From Aeromicrobium tamlense (GTDB lineage: Bacteria > Actinomycetota > Actinomycetes > Propionibacteriales > Nocardioidaceae): a DNA stretch of 64,000 nucleotides. Below the pieces are notes generated by a model. It saw only the letters and a program-made list of their open reading frames with translations. It was not told where the DNA came from and did no database searches. Of the stretch, positions 8,436-18,623 are shown in pieces. The stretch is taken from positions 2,170,001-2,234,000 of the forward strand of contig NZ_JACBZN010000001.1 in assembly GCF_013408555.1 (NCBI RefSeq), given 5' to 3'. Each line of letters begins with the position of its first letter. The first letter of the stretch is position 1. The position numbers and the translations under genes are program-made.

Positions 8436-9648
8436 CGATCGACTCCGGTTCGCTCGGCTCGAGGTCGCGCAGCACGGGACCCGCGACCGCGACGACCGAC
8501 ATCACGACCCACAGTGCCACGAAGCCGGCCGCCGCAGCCGTCAGGCTCACGTGCTCGATCACGACCGCGGCGAGCAGGATCGCGGCCGGCGCGGCCGCTG
8601 TGACGAGCGCGTTCTGGGTCCCCATCACCCGGCCGAGCGCCCGCTCCGGCACCGCGCTGGTGGTCAGCAGCCCCAGCAGCGCACCGCACAGCCCACTGCC
8701 GAGCCCGAGCACGAATCCCGCCCCGAACAGCAGCCACGTCGGCGGCAGCAGCCCGATCACCGCGAACCCGACCGACGACACCAGCAGCCCCATCACGAGC
8801 CACGTCCGCCGCGCCAGACGATCGGCGAAGGCGACGTACAGGCCACTGCCCACCAGCAGCCCCGCCGCGATCGACGTCAGCACGAAGCCCAGCAGCCCCG
8901 GCCGGTCGATCAGCGTGAAGTGCACCGGCAGGATCAGCGCCTGGAACGCCGACAGCACCATCACCGACAGCAGCGACAGCCCCGTCACCATCGCCACCAG
9001 ACGGGTCCGCGTGAGGAGCTGCCAGCCCTCCACGAACTCGCGCCACGCCCCGAGCGGCGCGGTCGCCGGCACATCGTCGGTCCGCCCGACGCTCCGCGGG
9101 ATGCCGAGCGTCAGCAGCGCCGCCAGGAACGACGTGCCCGCCGTGATCCACAGGACCGTCGAGCCATCGAAAAGCGTCATCAACAGACCCGCGACCGCCG
9201 GGCCGATCAGCAGCGAGATGGCACCGAGCGACTCGCGCAGCCCGATGAGCCGCTCGGTCGAGAGGCTCGAGCTCCGCGCGATCCTCGGCAGCAGCGCCTC
9301 GCGCGCCGTCATGCCCGGCACGTCACCGAGCGACCCGATCACCCCGAACAGGACGAACCAGCCGACCTCGAGCCCCACCAGACCGTCCACGATCGGCAGC
9401 GCCGCGACCGACGCCGCCGACACGAGGTCCGTCACGACCGACGACGTCACGCGGTTGATCCGGTCGATCACCACGCCCATGAACAGGCCGGCGAGCACGG
9501 CCGGCACCGCGGTCGCCGCCGCCACCCAGCCCGCCGACATGGCGCTGCCGGTGGCCTGCAGCACGATCAGCGGCAGGGCGATGGCCGCGATGGAGTTGCC
9601 CAGGACCGAGACGAAGTAGGAGCCGAGATAGAGCACTGATGTCCGCAT
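8428..9648 (-). CDS. MFS transporter, probable drug efflux
   Basis: A 406-residue protein with roughly 12 hydrophobic segments and the MFS loop signature MGVVIDRINR between helices 2 and 3. It resembles the MFS_3/Tet(V)-like branch of drug exporters (MRTSVLYLGSYFVSVLGNSI at the N-terminus). The substrate is unknown. Transcription should start at or within a base or two of the ATG, because a -10-like TGGACT ends six bases upstream. It is followed without a gap by its MerR regulator. Direction of transport and drug efflux are inferred from family and context. Confidence 0.85.
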   Translation of the reverse strand: MRTSVLYLGSYFVSVLGNSIAAIALPLIVLQATGSAMSAGWVAAATAVPAVLAGLFMGVVIDRINRVTSSVVTDLVSAASVAALPIVDGLVGLEVGWFVLFGVIGSLGDVPGMTAREALLPRIARSSSLSTERLIGLRESLGAISLLIGPAVAGLLMTLFDGSTVLWITAGTSFLAALLTLGIPRSVGRTDDVPATAPLGAWREFVEGWQLLTRTRLVAMVTGLSLLSVMVLSAFQALILPVHFTLIDRPGLLGFVLTSIAAGLLVGSGLYVAFADRLARRTWLVMGLLVSSVGFAVIGLLPPTWLLFGAGFVLGLGSGLCGALLGLLTTSAVPERALGRVMGTQNALVTAAAPAAILLAAVVIEHVSLTAAAAGFVALWVVMSVVAVAGPVLRDLEPSEPESIDA

Positions 9649-9661
9649 GGGACCAGTCCAA

Positions 9662-9682
9662 ACCCTGACGTCGCGTCAGGGT
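9662..9682 (-). promoter_or_regulatory. MerR-type operator in a 19-bp-spacer promoter
   Basis: A perfect inverted repeat, ACCCTGACG-TCG-CGTCAGGGT. On the minus strand it lies between TTGACC (-35) and TGGACT (-10), which are 19 bases apart. This overlong spacer is the classic MerR-family arrangement, in which the activator twists the DNA to bring the boxes into register. The -10 ends six bases before the ATG of the MFS gene, so the mRNA is probably leaderless. Confidence 0.7.
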
Positions 9683-9751
9683 CAAGCCGACCGATCCACA
9701 CCCTGCAGCGGCCCCGACGTCTTGTCGGTGGTGCTCACTACGTTGGGCTTC

Positions 9752-10909
9752 ATGGACTTGAGCCGAGCGGTGGTCACGGGTGACGCGGTGCGTCGCGCGC
9801 GTGCGATCGCGGAGTTCGAGGAGTGGGAGTTCGTGGTCTCCCACCATGCGATGCGGGTGGCCGAGATCGACCGCGTCGATGACATCCCGCTGTCGAAGGA
9901 CCTGGCCCGGCGTGAGGTCACACTCGATCTCGCGCGGGCACTGCGGACCACCGAGCACCAGGTGTGGGGCATGGTCCACGAGGCCGACACGCTGCATACC
10001 CGGGCGCCGGGCGTGTGGGAGTCGTTCCGGGCCGGAGACATCGACGCCGACCGCACCTCCGCCATCGCGTCGACCGCGGAGCGGCTGCAGACCCGTGAGG
10101 CCTGGGCGGCGCTGGAGCACTCCGCGCCCGAGTACGCCGCGACGCACACGCTGGCCGAGCTGCGGTCGTGGCTGCGCCGGCTGCGGGCCCGGCTCGAGCC
10201 CGAGGAGACCCAGGCCGAGGCCGACCGCGCGATCGAGCAGCGCCGCGTCTCGATCACCCACAACGACGACGGCACCTCGTGGTTCAACGCGCTGCTGCCC
10301 ACCGGGCTGGCGATCGCGATCGGCGAGCGACTGCGCAAGGCCGCCCGCGCCATCCCGTCCATCGACCCCGCCACGGGTGAGCGCGACCGCCGCACCCGCG
10401 ACCAGAAGCAGGCCGACCTCTTCGCGGACTGGCTGATCTCGAACACGGGCACCGTCGGCGACCTCCGGGCCGAGATCGCCATCAGCATCAGCGCCATCGA
10501 CCTGCTCGGCTACACCAACGGCCCCGGCCTCACCCTCGACGGCGAGCCCGTCGGCGCCGCATGGGTCCGCGAGCTCGCCACCTCCGAGCACGCCGTGCTC
10601 CGACGGCTGGTCCTCGACCCCCTCGGACACGTCCTCGACACCCAAGTCCTCAAGTACCGACCACCCGAATCACTCCGCCAAGCACTGCACTGGCGCGACG
10701 GCACCTGTCGAGTCGCCGGCTGCCGAGCCCCGGTCCACGAGACCGACCTCGACCACGCGAAGGCCTACGACTCCGGCGGATCCACCAGCGGAACCAACCT
10801 CCGCTGCCTCTGTCGAAAACACCACAACATGAAGTCCCACGGTCACCTCCACGACCGCCACCTCGACGCGCCCCTCCAGCACGTCGAGCGGTACCGCACG
10901 GCCCCGTAG
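9752..10909 (+). CDS. HNH endonuclease with DUF222 domain
   Basis: A 385-residue protein. The N-terminal two thirds match DUF222, the actinobacterial 13E12-repeat type (RREVTLDLARALRTTEHQV; LPTGLAIAIGERLRKAARA). The C-terminus is an HNH nuclease: CRVAGCRAPVHETDLDH, then GGSTSGTNLRCLCRKHH, with two Cys pairs that could bind zinc. These genes occur in many copies in actinomycete genomes and may be selfish or recombination-associated; the function is not established. The ATG at 9752 is favoured over earlier starts because TACGTT (9739-9744), a TANNNT box, lies seven bases upstream, consistent with a leaderless transcript. Confidence 0.85.
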   Translation: MDLSRAVVTGDAVRRARAIAEFEEWEFVVSHHAMRVAEIDRVDDIPLSKDLARREVTLDLARALRTTEHQVWGMVHEADTLHTRAPGVWESFRAGDIDADRTSAIASTAERLQTREAWAALEHSAPEYAATHTLAELRSWLRRLRARLEPEETQAEADRAIEQRRVSITHNDDGTSWFNALLPTGLAIAIGERLRKAARAIPSIDPATGERDRRTRDQKQADLFADWLISNTGTVGDLRAEIAISISAIDLLGYTNGPGLTLDGEPVGAAWVRELATSEHAVLRRLVLDPLGHVLDTQVLKYRPPESLRQALHWRDGTCRVAGCRAPVHETDLDHAKAYDSGGSTSGTNLRCLCRKHHNMKSHGHLHDRHLDAPLQHVERYRTAP

Positions 10910-10926
10910 GCCGGGCCGACAAGCCT

Positions 10927-10955
10927 GCGTCAAGCCGCGTCAAGAACGCGTCAAG
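10927..10955 (+). promoter_or_regulatory. Triple direct repeat, candidate KdpE binding site
   Basis: Three copies of GCGTCAAG at 10927-10934, 10937-10944 and 10948-10955, spaced 10 and 11 bases, so all face the same side of the helix. Head-to-tail half-sites at one helical turn are typical of OmpR/KdpE-type response regulators. The array lies 39 bases before kdpF, the first gene of the operon that ends with kdpE. Confidence 0.6.
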
Positions 10956-10994
10956 ACCGGCGGGTTCCGGCCTGCGCGGGTCTTGGCTGGCGGC

Positions 10995-11087
10995 ATGAGC
11001 ATCGAAAGCGTCCTCGTGACGGCCGTGGTGGTCGTCCTGGCGATCTACCTGCTGGTCGCCCTCGTCCTGCCGGAGCGGTTCCAGTGA
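10995..11087 (+). CDS. kdpF: KdpF, small subunit of the potassium ATPase
   Basis: A 30-residue single-helix peptide (MSIESVLVTAVVVVLAIYLL, then [10 protein letters not shown]). It has the length, the hydrophobic core and the LPERF-type C-terminus of KdpF, which stabilises the KdpFABC complex in the membrane. Its stop codon overlaps the GTG start of kdpA (GTGA, 11084-11087). No strong ribosome binding site is visible. Confidence 0.9.
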   Translation: MSIESVLVTAVVVVLAIYLLVALVLPERFQ

Positions 11088-12742
11088 CCGACACCCTCGC
11101 AGGCCTCCTCTCCATCGCCCTCCTGCTGTCGCTGCTGGCCGTCGCCTACGTGCCGGTCGGCGACCACATGGCGCGCGTCTTCACCAGCACCCGGCACCTG
11201 CGCGTCGAGCGCGCGATCTACCGCCTCACCGGCGTCGGCTCCGATGCCGAGCAGAGCCCACGGTCGTACGCCACGAGCGTCGTCGGCTTCACCCTCGTCA
11301 GCGTTGCTCTGCTGATGGGCATCCTGCTCGCGCAGGCGCACCTGCCGCTCAGCCGCGACCTCGACGGCATGCCGTGGTGGATGTCGTTCAACACCGCGAT
11401 CTCGTTCGTCACCAACACGAACTGGCAGTCCTACGCGGGCGAGTCCACCCTGGGCTTCACCGCCCAGATGGCCGGCTTGGCCGTGCAGAACTTCCTGTCC
11501 GCGGCCGTCGGCATCGCGGTGGCCGTGGCGCTGATCCGCGGCTTCGCCCGCTCCCGGTCGGGGTCGCTCGGCAACTTCTGGGTCGACCTCACCCGCGCCA
11601 CCGTGCGCATCCTGCTCCCGCTCGCCTTCGTCGGAGCCGTCGCCCTCATGGCCGGCGGCGTCATCCAGACGTTCAGCGACACCACGGCGACCACCCTCAC
11701 CGGCGCCTCGCAGGTGATCCCCGGCGGCCCCGGCGCCAGCCAGGAGGCCATCAAGCTGCTGGGCAACAACGGCGGCGGCTTCTTCAACGCGAACTCCGCC
11801 CACCCCTTCGAGAACCCCACGGCGTACACGAACCTGCTCGAGATCTTCCTGATCCTCGTCCTGCCCGTCTGCCTGACGCGCACCCTCGGCACGATGGTCG
11901 GCAACCGGCGTCAGGGCCTCGCGGTGCTCGGCGCGATGACCGTGCTCGCCGGTACCGCACTCGCCGCCGCCACGTGGGCCGAGTCCGGCGCGCACGCCCC
12001 GTCCGCGCAGGCCGCGGGCGCGGCGATGGAGGGCAAGGAGACGCGGTTCGGCGAGTGGGCCTCGTCGCTGTTCGCGGTGGCCACCACCGGCACCTCGACC
12101 GGCGCCGTCAACGCCTCGCACGACTCGATGACCCCGGTCGGCGGCGGCGCCACGCTCGTCAACATGATGCTGGGCGAGGTGGCGCCAGGAGGCGTCGGCG
12201 CCGGGATCTACGGCATCCTCGTGATGGCCATCCTCGCCGTGTTCGTCTGCGGGCTCATGGTGGGCCGCACGCCCGAGCTGCTCGGCAAGAAGATCCGCGC
12301 CCGCGAGATGACCTGGGTCGCCCTCTACGCCCTCACCACGCCGACCCTCGTGCTGCTGGGCACCGGCGCCGCGATCGCCCGCGACTCCACCGCCGACGCC
12401 ATGGGCAACCCGGGCGGCCACGGCTTCAGTGAGGTGCTCTACGCCTACACGTCGGCTGCGAACAACAACGGCAGCGCGTTCGGCGGGATCACCGTGACCT
12501 CGGACTTCTTCCAGATCACCCTGGGACTGGCGATGCTGCTCGGCCGGCTGATCCCGATCGTGCTCGTCCTGATGCTCGCCGGCTCGCTGGCCCAGCAGGC
12601 GAAGGTCCCGGTGACCGCCGGGACCCTGCCCACCCACCGCCCCCTCTTCGTCGGGATGCTCGTCGGCGTGATCGTCATCATGACGGCGCTCACGTACGTC
12701 CCGGCCCTCGCCCTCGGACCCATCGCGGAGGCCCTCGCATGA
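11084..12742 (+). CDS. kdpA: KdpA, potassium-translocating subunit
   Basis: A 552-residue membrane protein, matching the family length of about 557. It contains four pore-loop-like repeats of the potassium channel superfamily, including [51 protein letters not shown] and [17 protein letters not shown], whose glycines line the selectivity filter. KdpA binds and passes K+, which KdpB-driven ATP hydrolysis pulls into the cell at low external potassium. It overlaps kdpF and kdpB by four bases each. Confidence 0.97.
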   Translation: MTDTLAGLLSIALLLSLLAVAYVPVGDHMARVFTSTRHLRVERAIYRLTGVGSDAEQSPRSYATSVVGFTLVSVALLMGILLAQAHLPLSRDLDGMPWWMSFNTAISFVTNTNWQSYAGESTLGFTAQMAGLAVQNFLSAAVGIAVAVALIRGFARSRSGSLGNFWVDLTRATVRILLPLAFVGAVALMAGGVIQTFSDTTATTLTGASQVIPGGPGASQEAIKLLGNNGGGFFNANSAHPFENPTAYTNLLEIFLILVLPVCLTRTLGTMVGNRRQGLAVLGAMTVLAGTALAAATWAESGAHAPSAQAAGAAMEGKETRFGEWASSLFAVATTGTSTGAVNASHDSMTPVGGGATLVNMMLGEVAPGGVGAGIYGILVMAILAVFVCGLMVGRTPELLGKKIRAREMTWVALYALTTPTLVLLGTGAAIARDSTADAMGNPGGHGFSEVLYAYTSAANNNGSAFGGITVTSDFFQITLGLAMLLGRLIPIVLVLMLAGSLAQQAKVPVTAGTLPTHRPLFVGMLVGVIVIMTALTYVPALALGPIAEALA

Positions 12743-14748
12743 GCACCACCACCAACACCAGCACGCTCGGCCGCCAAGCGCTCGACCAGCTGCCGGCGGC
12801 GCTGCGCAAGCTCGACCCGCGCCACCTGTGGCGCTCCCCCGTCATGTTCATCGTCTGGCTCGGCTCGCTGGCCGCCACCCTGGCCGCGATCGCCGACCCC
12901 GGCACCTTCACGATCTCGATCGCGGCGTGGCTGTGGCTGACGGTGCTCTTCGGCAACCTTGCCGAGGCCGTCGCCGAGGGCCGCGGCAAGGCGCAGGCCG
13001 CCTCGCTGCGCGCCACCCGCACGGACACGATGGCCCGACGCCTGACTGCCAACGGTGAGGAGCGCGTGCCCGGCACCGAGCTCGCCGTCGGCGACCGCGT
13101 CGTGGTCGAGGCGGGCGAGGTCATCCCCGGCGACGGCGACGTCGTCGAGGGCATCGCCTCGGTGGACGAGTCGGCCATCACCGGCGAGTCGGCGCCTGTC
13201 ATCCGCGAGGCCGGGGGCGACCGCAGCGCCGTCACCGGCGGCACGCGCGTGCTCTCGGACCGCATCGTCGTGCGCATCACCGCGGCGGCCGGCGAGACCT
13301 TCCTCGACCGGATGATCGGACTCGTCGAGGGCACGTCCCGACGCAAGACGCCGAACGAGATCGCCCTGTCGATCCTGCTGACGAGCCTGACGTTCGTGTT
13401 CCTGATCGCGGTCGCGACGCTCGCGCCGATGGCGGACTACGCCGGGGCGCCGCAGGACCCGGTCGTGCTGGTGGTCCTGCTGGTCTGCCTCATCCCCACC
13501 ACGATCGGCGCGCTGCTGTCGGCGATCGGCATCGCGGGCATGGACCGGCTCGTCCGCGTGAACGTCCTGGCCATGTCCGGCCGCGCCGTCGAGGCCGCGG
13601 GCGACGTCAGCACCCTGCTGCTCGACAAGACCGGCACGATCACGCTGGGCAACCGCCGGGCGACGCTCCTCATCCCCGCTCCCGGGATCGACGAGGAGCG
13701 CCTGCGTGACGCGGCCAGGCTGGCGAGCCTCGCCGACCTCACGCCCGAGGGCCGCTCGATCGTCGAGCTCACGAAGGGCGGCGACGAGGCACCCGCGGGT
13801 GCGGAGTTCGTCGAGTTCACCGCCCAGACGCGCATGTCGGGCGTGGACCTGCCGGACGGGCGGTCCATTCGGAAGGGCGCGGGCTCGGCCGTGACGGCGT
13901 GGCTCGGGGTTGCCCCGTCCGACATCGTGACGGACACGATCGACTCGATCGCCCGGCTCGGCGGGACGCCCCTCGTGATCGCCGAGACCGACCCCGACGG
14001 CAAGGGCACGGTGCTGGGCGTCGTCCAGCTGACCGACGTGGTCAAGCCGGGCATGACCGAGCGCTTCGAGGAACTGCGCGCGATGGGCATCCGCACCGTC
14101 ATGGTCACCGGCGACAACACCCTCACCGCGCGGGCGATCGCGAAGGAGGCCGGCGTCGACGACTTCCTCGCCGAGGCCACCCCCGAGGACAAGCTCGCCT
14201 TCATCCGCCGGGAGCAGGAGGGCGGACGGCTCGTCGCGATGACCGGCGACGGCACCAACGACGCCCCCGCGCTCGCCGCCGCCGATGTCGGCGTCGCGAT
14301 GAACAGCGGCACCGCCGCCGCGAAGGAGGCCGGCAACATGGTCGACCTCGACTCGGACCCGACGAAGCTCATCGACATCGTCGAGATCGGCAAGCAGCTG
14401 CTCATCACGCGGGGCGCGCTGACCACGTTCTCGATCGCCAACGACGTGGCCAAGTACTTCGCGATCATCCCGGCGATGTTCGTGGCGGCCTACCCGTCGC
14501 TCGACGCGCTCAACGTCATGGACCTGGCCACACCGGAGTCGGCGATCCTCTCGGCGGTGATCTTCAACGCCCTCGTGATCGTCGCCCTCATCCCGCTGGC
14601 GCTCCGGGGCGTGCGGTTCCGCGCGGCCTCGGCCGTCTCGGTGCTGCGCCGCAACGTCCTCGTGTTCGGCCTGGGCGGCGTGCTCGTCCCCTTCGCCGGC
14701 ATCAAGCTCATCGACCTGCTCGTCTCGAACCTCCCCGGAATCGGCTGA
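12739..14748 (+). CDS. kdpB: KdpB, P-type ATPase subunit
   Basis: A 669-residue P-type ATPase. Visible motifs: TGES in the actuator domain, the phosphorylation site DKTGT with Asp296, PEGRSIVEL in the nucleotide domain, and [25 protein letters not shown] in the hinge. KdpB hydrolyses ATP to energise K+ uptake through KdpA. The length is close to the usual 680. The ATG overlaps the kdpA stop by four bases, and kdpC begins five bases after its stop. Confidence 0.97.
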   Translation: MSTTTNTSTLGRQALDQLPAALRKLDPRHLWRSPVMFIVWLGSLAATLAAIADPGTFTISIAAWLWLTVLFGNLAEAVAEGRGKAQAASLRATRTDTMARRLTANGEERVPGTELAVGDRVVVEAGEVIPGDGDVVEGIASVDESAITGESAPVIREAGGDRSAVTGGTRVLSDRIVVRITAAAGETFLDRMIGLVEGTSRRKTPNEIALSILLTSLTFVFLIAVATLAPMADYAGAPQDPVVLVVLLVCLIPTTIGALLSAIGIAGMDRLVRVNVLAMSGRAVEAAGDVSTLLLDKTGTITLGNRRATLLIPAPGIDEERLRDAARLASLADLTPEGRSIVELTKGGDEAPAGAEFVEFTAQTRMSGVDLPDGRSIRKGAGSAVTAWLGVAPSDIVTDTIDSIARLGGTPLVIAETDPDGKGTVLGVVQLTDVVKPGMTERFEELRAMGIRTVMVTGDNTLTARAIAKEAGVDDFLAEATPEDKLAFIRREQEGGRLVAMTGDGTNDAPALAAADVGVAMNSGTAAAKEAGNMVDLDSDPTKLIDIVEIGKQLLITRGALTTFSIANDVAKYFAIIPAMFVAAYPSLDALNVMDLATPESAILSAVIFNALVIVALIPLALRGVRFRAASAVSVLRRNVLVFGLGGVLVPFAGIKLIDLLVSNLPGIG

Positions 14749-14753
14749 TCACC

Positions 14754-15365
14754 ATGCTCCTCACCACCCTCTCCGACCTCGGTCGCCAGTCCCTCGCAGC
14801 GCTGCGCCTGCTCGTCGTCCTCACGCTCGTCCTCGGCATCGCGTACCCGGTGGCCACGTGGGGCGTCGCCCAGGCGTTCGGGGACCGCGCCGCCGGTCAG
14901 CCGGTCGAGGTCGACGGCCGCGTCGTCGGCTCCCGTCTGCTGGGCCAGTCCTTCGACGGCCCGCAGTGGTTCCACGCGCGGCCCTCGGCGAACGACCACG
15001 ACCCGCTCGCGTCCGCGCCGAGCAACCTCGGCCCCCTCAACGAGGACCTGATCGCCACGATTGCGCAGCGTCGGGCGGAGGTCGCGCAGCGGGAGTCCGT
15101 CCCCGAGTCCAACGTCCCGCCGGACGCCGTCACCGCGTCGGGCTCGGGCCTCGACCCCCACGTCTCGCCCGCCTACGCCGAGCTCCAGGTGGAGCGCGTC
15201 GCCCGCGCGAACGGGCTCACCCCGGCGGCGGTGCGGACTCTCGTCGCCGTGCACACGCAGGGTCGGTTCCTCGGCATCCACGGCGAGCCGGGCGTCAACG
15301 TCCTCGAGCTCAACGTCGCTCTTGCCGAGGCGGCTGCCGGGAGCGCCGGCGCGGGTGGAGACTGA
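14754..15365 (+). CDS. kdpC: KdpC subunit
   Basis: A 203-residue protein with one N-terminal membrane helix (LAALRLLVVLTLVLGIAYPV) and a periplasmic-type domain bearing the family motifs GSRLLGQSF, WFHARPSA and SGLDPHVSPAYAELQ. KdpC is needed for assembly and high ATP affinity of the complex. The ATG at 14754 follows the kdpB stop by five bases. The C-terminus ends in a Gly/Ala-rich tail. Confidence 0.96.
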   Translation: MLLTTLSDLGRQSLAALRLLVVLTLVLGIAYPVATWGVAQAFGDRAAGQPVEVDGRVVGSRLLGQSFDGPQWFHARPSANDHDPLASAPSNLGPLNEDLIATIAQRRAEVAQRESVPESNVPPDAVTASGSGLDPHVSPAYAELQVERVARANGLTPAAVRTLVAVHTQGRFLGIHGEPGVNVLELNVALAEAAAGSAGAGGD

Positions 15366-15369
15366 GCAC

Positions 15370-17874
15370 GTGGGAACGGCGAACGAGCGAGGCACGCTGC
15401 GCGTGTACCTCGGCGCCGCACCCGGCGTGGGCAAGACGTTCAAGATGCTCGACGAGGGCAACCGCCGGCTCGCCCGCGGCACCGATGTCGTGGTCGGCTT
15501 CGTCGAGACCCACGGCCGGGCCCACACGATCGACGCCGTCGCCGGGCTCGAGGTCGTCCCACGGGCCCGGAGGCAGTGCCGCGGCACCGTGCAGGAGGAG
15601 CTCGACCTCGACGCGATCCTCGAGCGCCGGCCCGCGGTCGTGCTGGTCGACGAGCTCGCCCACACGAACGTGCCGGGCAGCCGTCACGAGAAGCGCTGGC
15701 AGGACGTGGAGGCCCTGCGCGACGCCGGCATCGACGTCATCACCACCGTCAACATCCAGCACCTCGAGTCCCTGAACGACGTCACCGAGTCGATCACCGG
15801 CGTCCGCCAGCGCGAGACCGTGCCCGACGAGGTGGTCCGCGGCGCCGACCAGATCGAGCTCGTCGACATGAGCCCGCAGGCGCTGCGCCGGCGCCTCGCG
15901 CACGGCAACGTCTATGCCGCCGAGAAGGTCGACGCCGCGCTGCACCACTACTTCCGCGAGGGCAACCTCACGGCCCTGCGCGAGCTCGCGCTCCTGTGGC
16001 TCGCCGACCGGGTCGACGAGGGCATGGACCGGTACCGCGAGGAACATCGGATCACCGGCACGTGGGCCACCCGCGAGCGGATCGTCGCCGCGGTCACGGG
16101 CGGCCCGGAGTCCACCACCCTGATGCGCCGCGCCGCCCGGATCGCGTCGCGGCGGGCGGGTGGCGAGTGGCTGGCGCTCTACGTCACGCGCCACGACGGA
16201 CTCAGCTCGATCTCACCCGACCGCCTGACCGAGCTGCGCGCGAAGACCGAGGAGCTCGGCGGCACGTTCCACACCGTCGTCGGCGACGATGCGGCGGAGG
16301 CCATCCTGGCGTTCGCCCGGGCCGAGAACGCCGACCAGGTGATCATCGGCGCCAGCCGGCGCGGACGGCTCTCCACCCTGCTGCGGCCCGGGATCGGCGA
16401 GCGCGTCATCAGCGCATCGGGCGACGTCGACGTCCACATCGTCACGCACGACCACGCGCGGGGTCGCGGCTCCGCGTCGCAGCGCCCGGACCCCGCCCTG
16501 AGTCCCCGGCGCCGGGCTGTGGGCTTCGCGTTCGCCGTGCTCGCACCGAGCCTGCTCAGCCTTCTGCTGTGGTGGACCGACTCCCTGCACGGGCTGCCGT
16601 CCGAGGCGATGCTGCTCATGACCGTCGTCGTGGCGACCGCGCTGATCGGCGGCCTGTGGCCCGCCGTGCTGTCGGCCGTGCTCAGCGGGGTCCTGCTGAA
16701 CGTGCTGTTCACGCCGCCGCGCTACACGCTCACGGTCGCCGAGCCCGAGAACGCCGCAGCACTCGTGCTGTTCGTGCTCGTGGGGATCGCGGTGGCGAGC
16801 GTCGTCGGCATCGCCGCGCGACGAGCCGTCGAGGCCCGGCGAGCCCGTGCCGAGGCGGACAGCCTCACGGTGCTCGCGCACACGCTGCTGACCTCCGGGC
16901 ACGACCTCCGCGCGCTGCTGACCTCGGCCGTCGAGCTCTTCGGTGCCGACGGGGCGGCGGTGCTCCGGACCGACGGCCCGGAGATCGTCGCCGCCGTCGG
17001 GGACGCGCCGACGAGTCCCGAGAACGCCACCACCAGCACGTCCATCGACGACCGGACGGTCCTCGCCCTGCGCGGTGGCGCCCAGCACGCCGACGAGCGC
17101 GGGCTGCTCAATGCGTACGCCGCCTACGCGAAGGTGATGGCCGACCGCTCGCTGGCGCAGGAGGCGGAGGTCGACCGCCACCGTCTGGAAGAGGCGAACC
17201 GGACGCGCACGGCGCTGCTCGCGGCGGTCTCGCACGACCTGCGGTCGCCGCTGGCCGCGATCAAGGTCGCGGTCGCCAGCCTGCGCGGCACCTCGGTCAC
17301 CTTCTCGCCCGAGGACGAGGCCGCCCTGCTGGAGACGATCGAGGAGTCCACCGACCGGCTCACCGCGCTCGTCACGAACCTGCTCGACATGAGTCGCATC
17401 CAGGCCGGCGCCGTGACCGCGCACCCGAGCGTGGTGGGGCTCGAGGACGCCGTCCTCTCCGCGCTCGCGCCGCTCGAGTCCGGTGAGCGCATCCGCGTGG
17501 ACGTCGCGCCCGACCTCGACGTCCTCGCGGACCCCGGCCTGCTGGAGCGGGTGCTGGCGAACATCGGCGAGAACGCCGTGAAGTACACGCCCGCGGACAC
17601 CCCCATCCGGGTCGACGCCGCGGTGGTCGGCGGTCGCGTGACGCTGCGCGTCGCCGACACCGGTCCGGGCATCGGCGACGGCGACCTCGAGCGCATCTTC
17701 GCCCCGTTCCAGCGGCTCGGCGACGTCCCGGGACAGGACGGCGTGGGCCTGGGGCTGGCCGTCGCCCGCGGCCTGACCGAGGCCATGGGCGGGACGATCG
17801 CCACCGAGCCCACCCCGGGTGGCGGGCTCACCTTCGCCATCGACCTCCCCCGAGCACCCGAGGAGCAGCCATGA
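15370..17874 (+). CDS. kdpD: KdpD, potassium/turgor sensor histidine kinase
   Basis: An 834-residue protein from the GTG at 15370, four bases after kdpC. The order is canonical: KdpD nucleotide-binding domain (GAAPGVGKT, Lys22), USP-like domain (IIGASRRGRLSTLLR), four membrane helices at about residues 385-475, a GAF-like linker, the phosphoacceptor helix (VSHDLRSPLAAIK, His622), and an HATPase domain with NIGENAVKYT, DTGPGIG and GVGLGLAVARG. It senses low K+ or high osmolarity and controls KdpE phosphorylation. It overlaps kdpE by four bases. Confidence 0.97.
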   Translation: MGTANERGTLRVYLGAAPGVGKTFKMLDEGNRRLARGTDVVVGFVETHGRAHTIDAVAGLEVVPRARRQCRGTVQEELDLDAILERRPAVVLVDELAHTNVPGSRHEKRWQDVEALRDAGIDVITTVNIQHLESLNDVTESITGVRQRETVPDEVVRGADQIELVDMSPQALRRRLAHGNVYAAEKVDAALHHYFREGNLTALRELALLWLADRVDEGMDRYREEHRITGTWATRERIVAAVTGGPESTTLMRRAARIASRRAGGEWLALYVTRHDGLSSISPDRLTELRAKTEELGGTFHTVVGDDAAEAILAFARAENADQVIIGASRRGRLSTLLRPGIGERVISASGDVDVHIVTHDHARGRGSASQRPDPALSPRRRAVGFAFAVLAPSLLSLLLWWTDSLHGLPSEAMLLMTVVVATALIGGLWPAVLSAVLSGVLLNVLFTPPRYTLTVAEPENAAALVLFVLVGIAVASVVGIAARRAVEARRARAEADSLTVLAHTLLTSGHDLRALLTSAVELFGADGAAVLRTDGPEIVAAVGDAPTSPENATTSTSIDDRTVLALRGGAQHADERGLLNAYAAYAKVMADRSLAQEAEVDRHRLEEANRTRTALLAAVSHDLRSPLAAIKVAVASLRGTSVTFSPEDEAALLETIEESTDRLTALVTNLLDMSRIQAGAVTAHPSVVGLEDAVLSALAPLESGERIRVDVAPDLDVLADPGLLERVLANIGENAVKYTPADTPIRVDAAVVGGRVTLRVADTGPGIGDGDLERIFAPFQRLGDVPGQDGVGLGLAVARGLTEAMGGTIATEPTPGGGLTFAIDLPRAPEEQP

Positions 17875-18563
17875 CCTTCGTGCTGGCCGTCGACGACGAC
17901 CCCGCGATCCTGCGCACGCTCGGGATCAACCTGCGGGCGCGCGACTACGACGTCGAGACGGCGGGCGACGGTCGCTCCGCGCTGCAGATCGTCGACGAGC
18001 GGATGCCCGACGTGGTGCTGCTCGACCTCGGCCTGCCCGACCTCGACGGCATCGCCGTGCTGCGGCGCCTGCGCGAGTTCACCCAGGTTCCGGTCATCGT
18101 GGTCTCGGCGCGCACCGAGCCGGACGACAAGGTCGAGGCCCTCGACCTCGGCGCGGACGACTTCATCACCAAGCCGTTCTCGATCGAGGAGCTGATGGCA
18201 CGCATCCGCGTGATGACGCGGCGCGCCGCGGCCGAGCCCGCCCTCGTCGTCCGCGCCGGCGACCTGACTCTCGACGTGACGGAGTCCCGCGCCACCCGCG
18301 ACGGCGAGGAGATCCACCTGACGCCGCTCGAGTGGAAGATCGTGGCGGCGCTGGTGCGCCGGCGCGGCCGGCTGGTGCGCCAGGGCGAGCTGCTGCGCGA
18401 GGTCTGGGGCCCGGGCTACGAGGGCCAGTCGAACTACCTGCGCGTCCACCTCGCGAGCATCCGTCGCAAGCTCGAGACCGATGCCTCGCGCCCCACGCTG
18501 TTCGTCACCGAGCCCGGCATCGGGCACCGGTTCGATCCGCAGGACATGCCAGCAACCCCTTGA
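17871..18563 (+). CDS. kdpE: KdpE, response regulator of the OmpR type
   Basis: A 230-residue protein. Receiver domain: VDDDP acidic pair, phosphoacceptor Asp52 in VLLDLGLPDLDG, and the switch lysine in FITKPFSIEE. The C-terminal winged helix contains LTPLEWKIVAALVRRRGRLV and SNYLRVHLASIRRKLE. Phosphorylated KdpE activates kdpFABC, presumably at the triple repeat 10927-10955. It is the last gene of the kdpFABCDE operon. Confidence 0.96.
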   Translation: MTFVLAVDDDPAILRTLGINLRARDYDVETAGDGRSALQIVDERMPDVVLLDLGLPDLDGIAVLRRLREFTQVPVIVVSARTEPDDKVEALDLGADDFITKPFSIEELMARIRVMTRRAAAEPALVVRAGDLTLDVTESRATRDGEEIHLTPLEWKIVAALVRRRGRLVRQGELLREVWGPGYEGQSNYLRVHLASIRRKLETDASRPTLFVTEPGIGHRFDPQDMPATP

Positions 18564-18566
18564 CCA

Positions 18567-18610
18567 CTACTCAGTGATGCTATCTACTGGTACTCAACAA
18601 CACTGAGTAG
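18567..18610 (+). promoter_or_regulatory. PadR-type operator region
   Basis: CTACTCAGTG (18567-18576) and its exact complement CACTGAGTAG (18601-18610) bracket a 24-base spacer. A third half-site, TACTCA at 18591-18596, forms a tighter palindrome with TGAGTA at 18604-18609. The region lies just upstream of the padR start codon at 18624 and probably mediates autoregulation of the operon. Confidence 0.6.
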
Positions 18611-18623
18611 CAGCAGGAGTGAC

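Noticed and set aside
8398..9639. Long plus-strand open frames opposite the MFS gene, rich in Arg, His, Pro and Gln
   Set aside because: They are mirror images of a well-supported membrane protein in high-GC DNA; composition is that of antisense translation and no domain is visible.
10927..10955. Three short repeats that could suggest a tiny CRISPR-like or tandem repeat array
   Set aside because: Units are eight bases with two- or three-base spacing, far too short for CRISPR; helical phasing and position before kdpF fit a response-regulator site.
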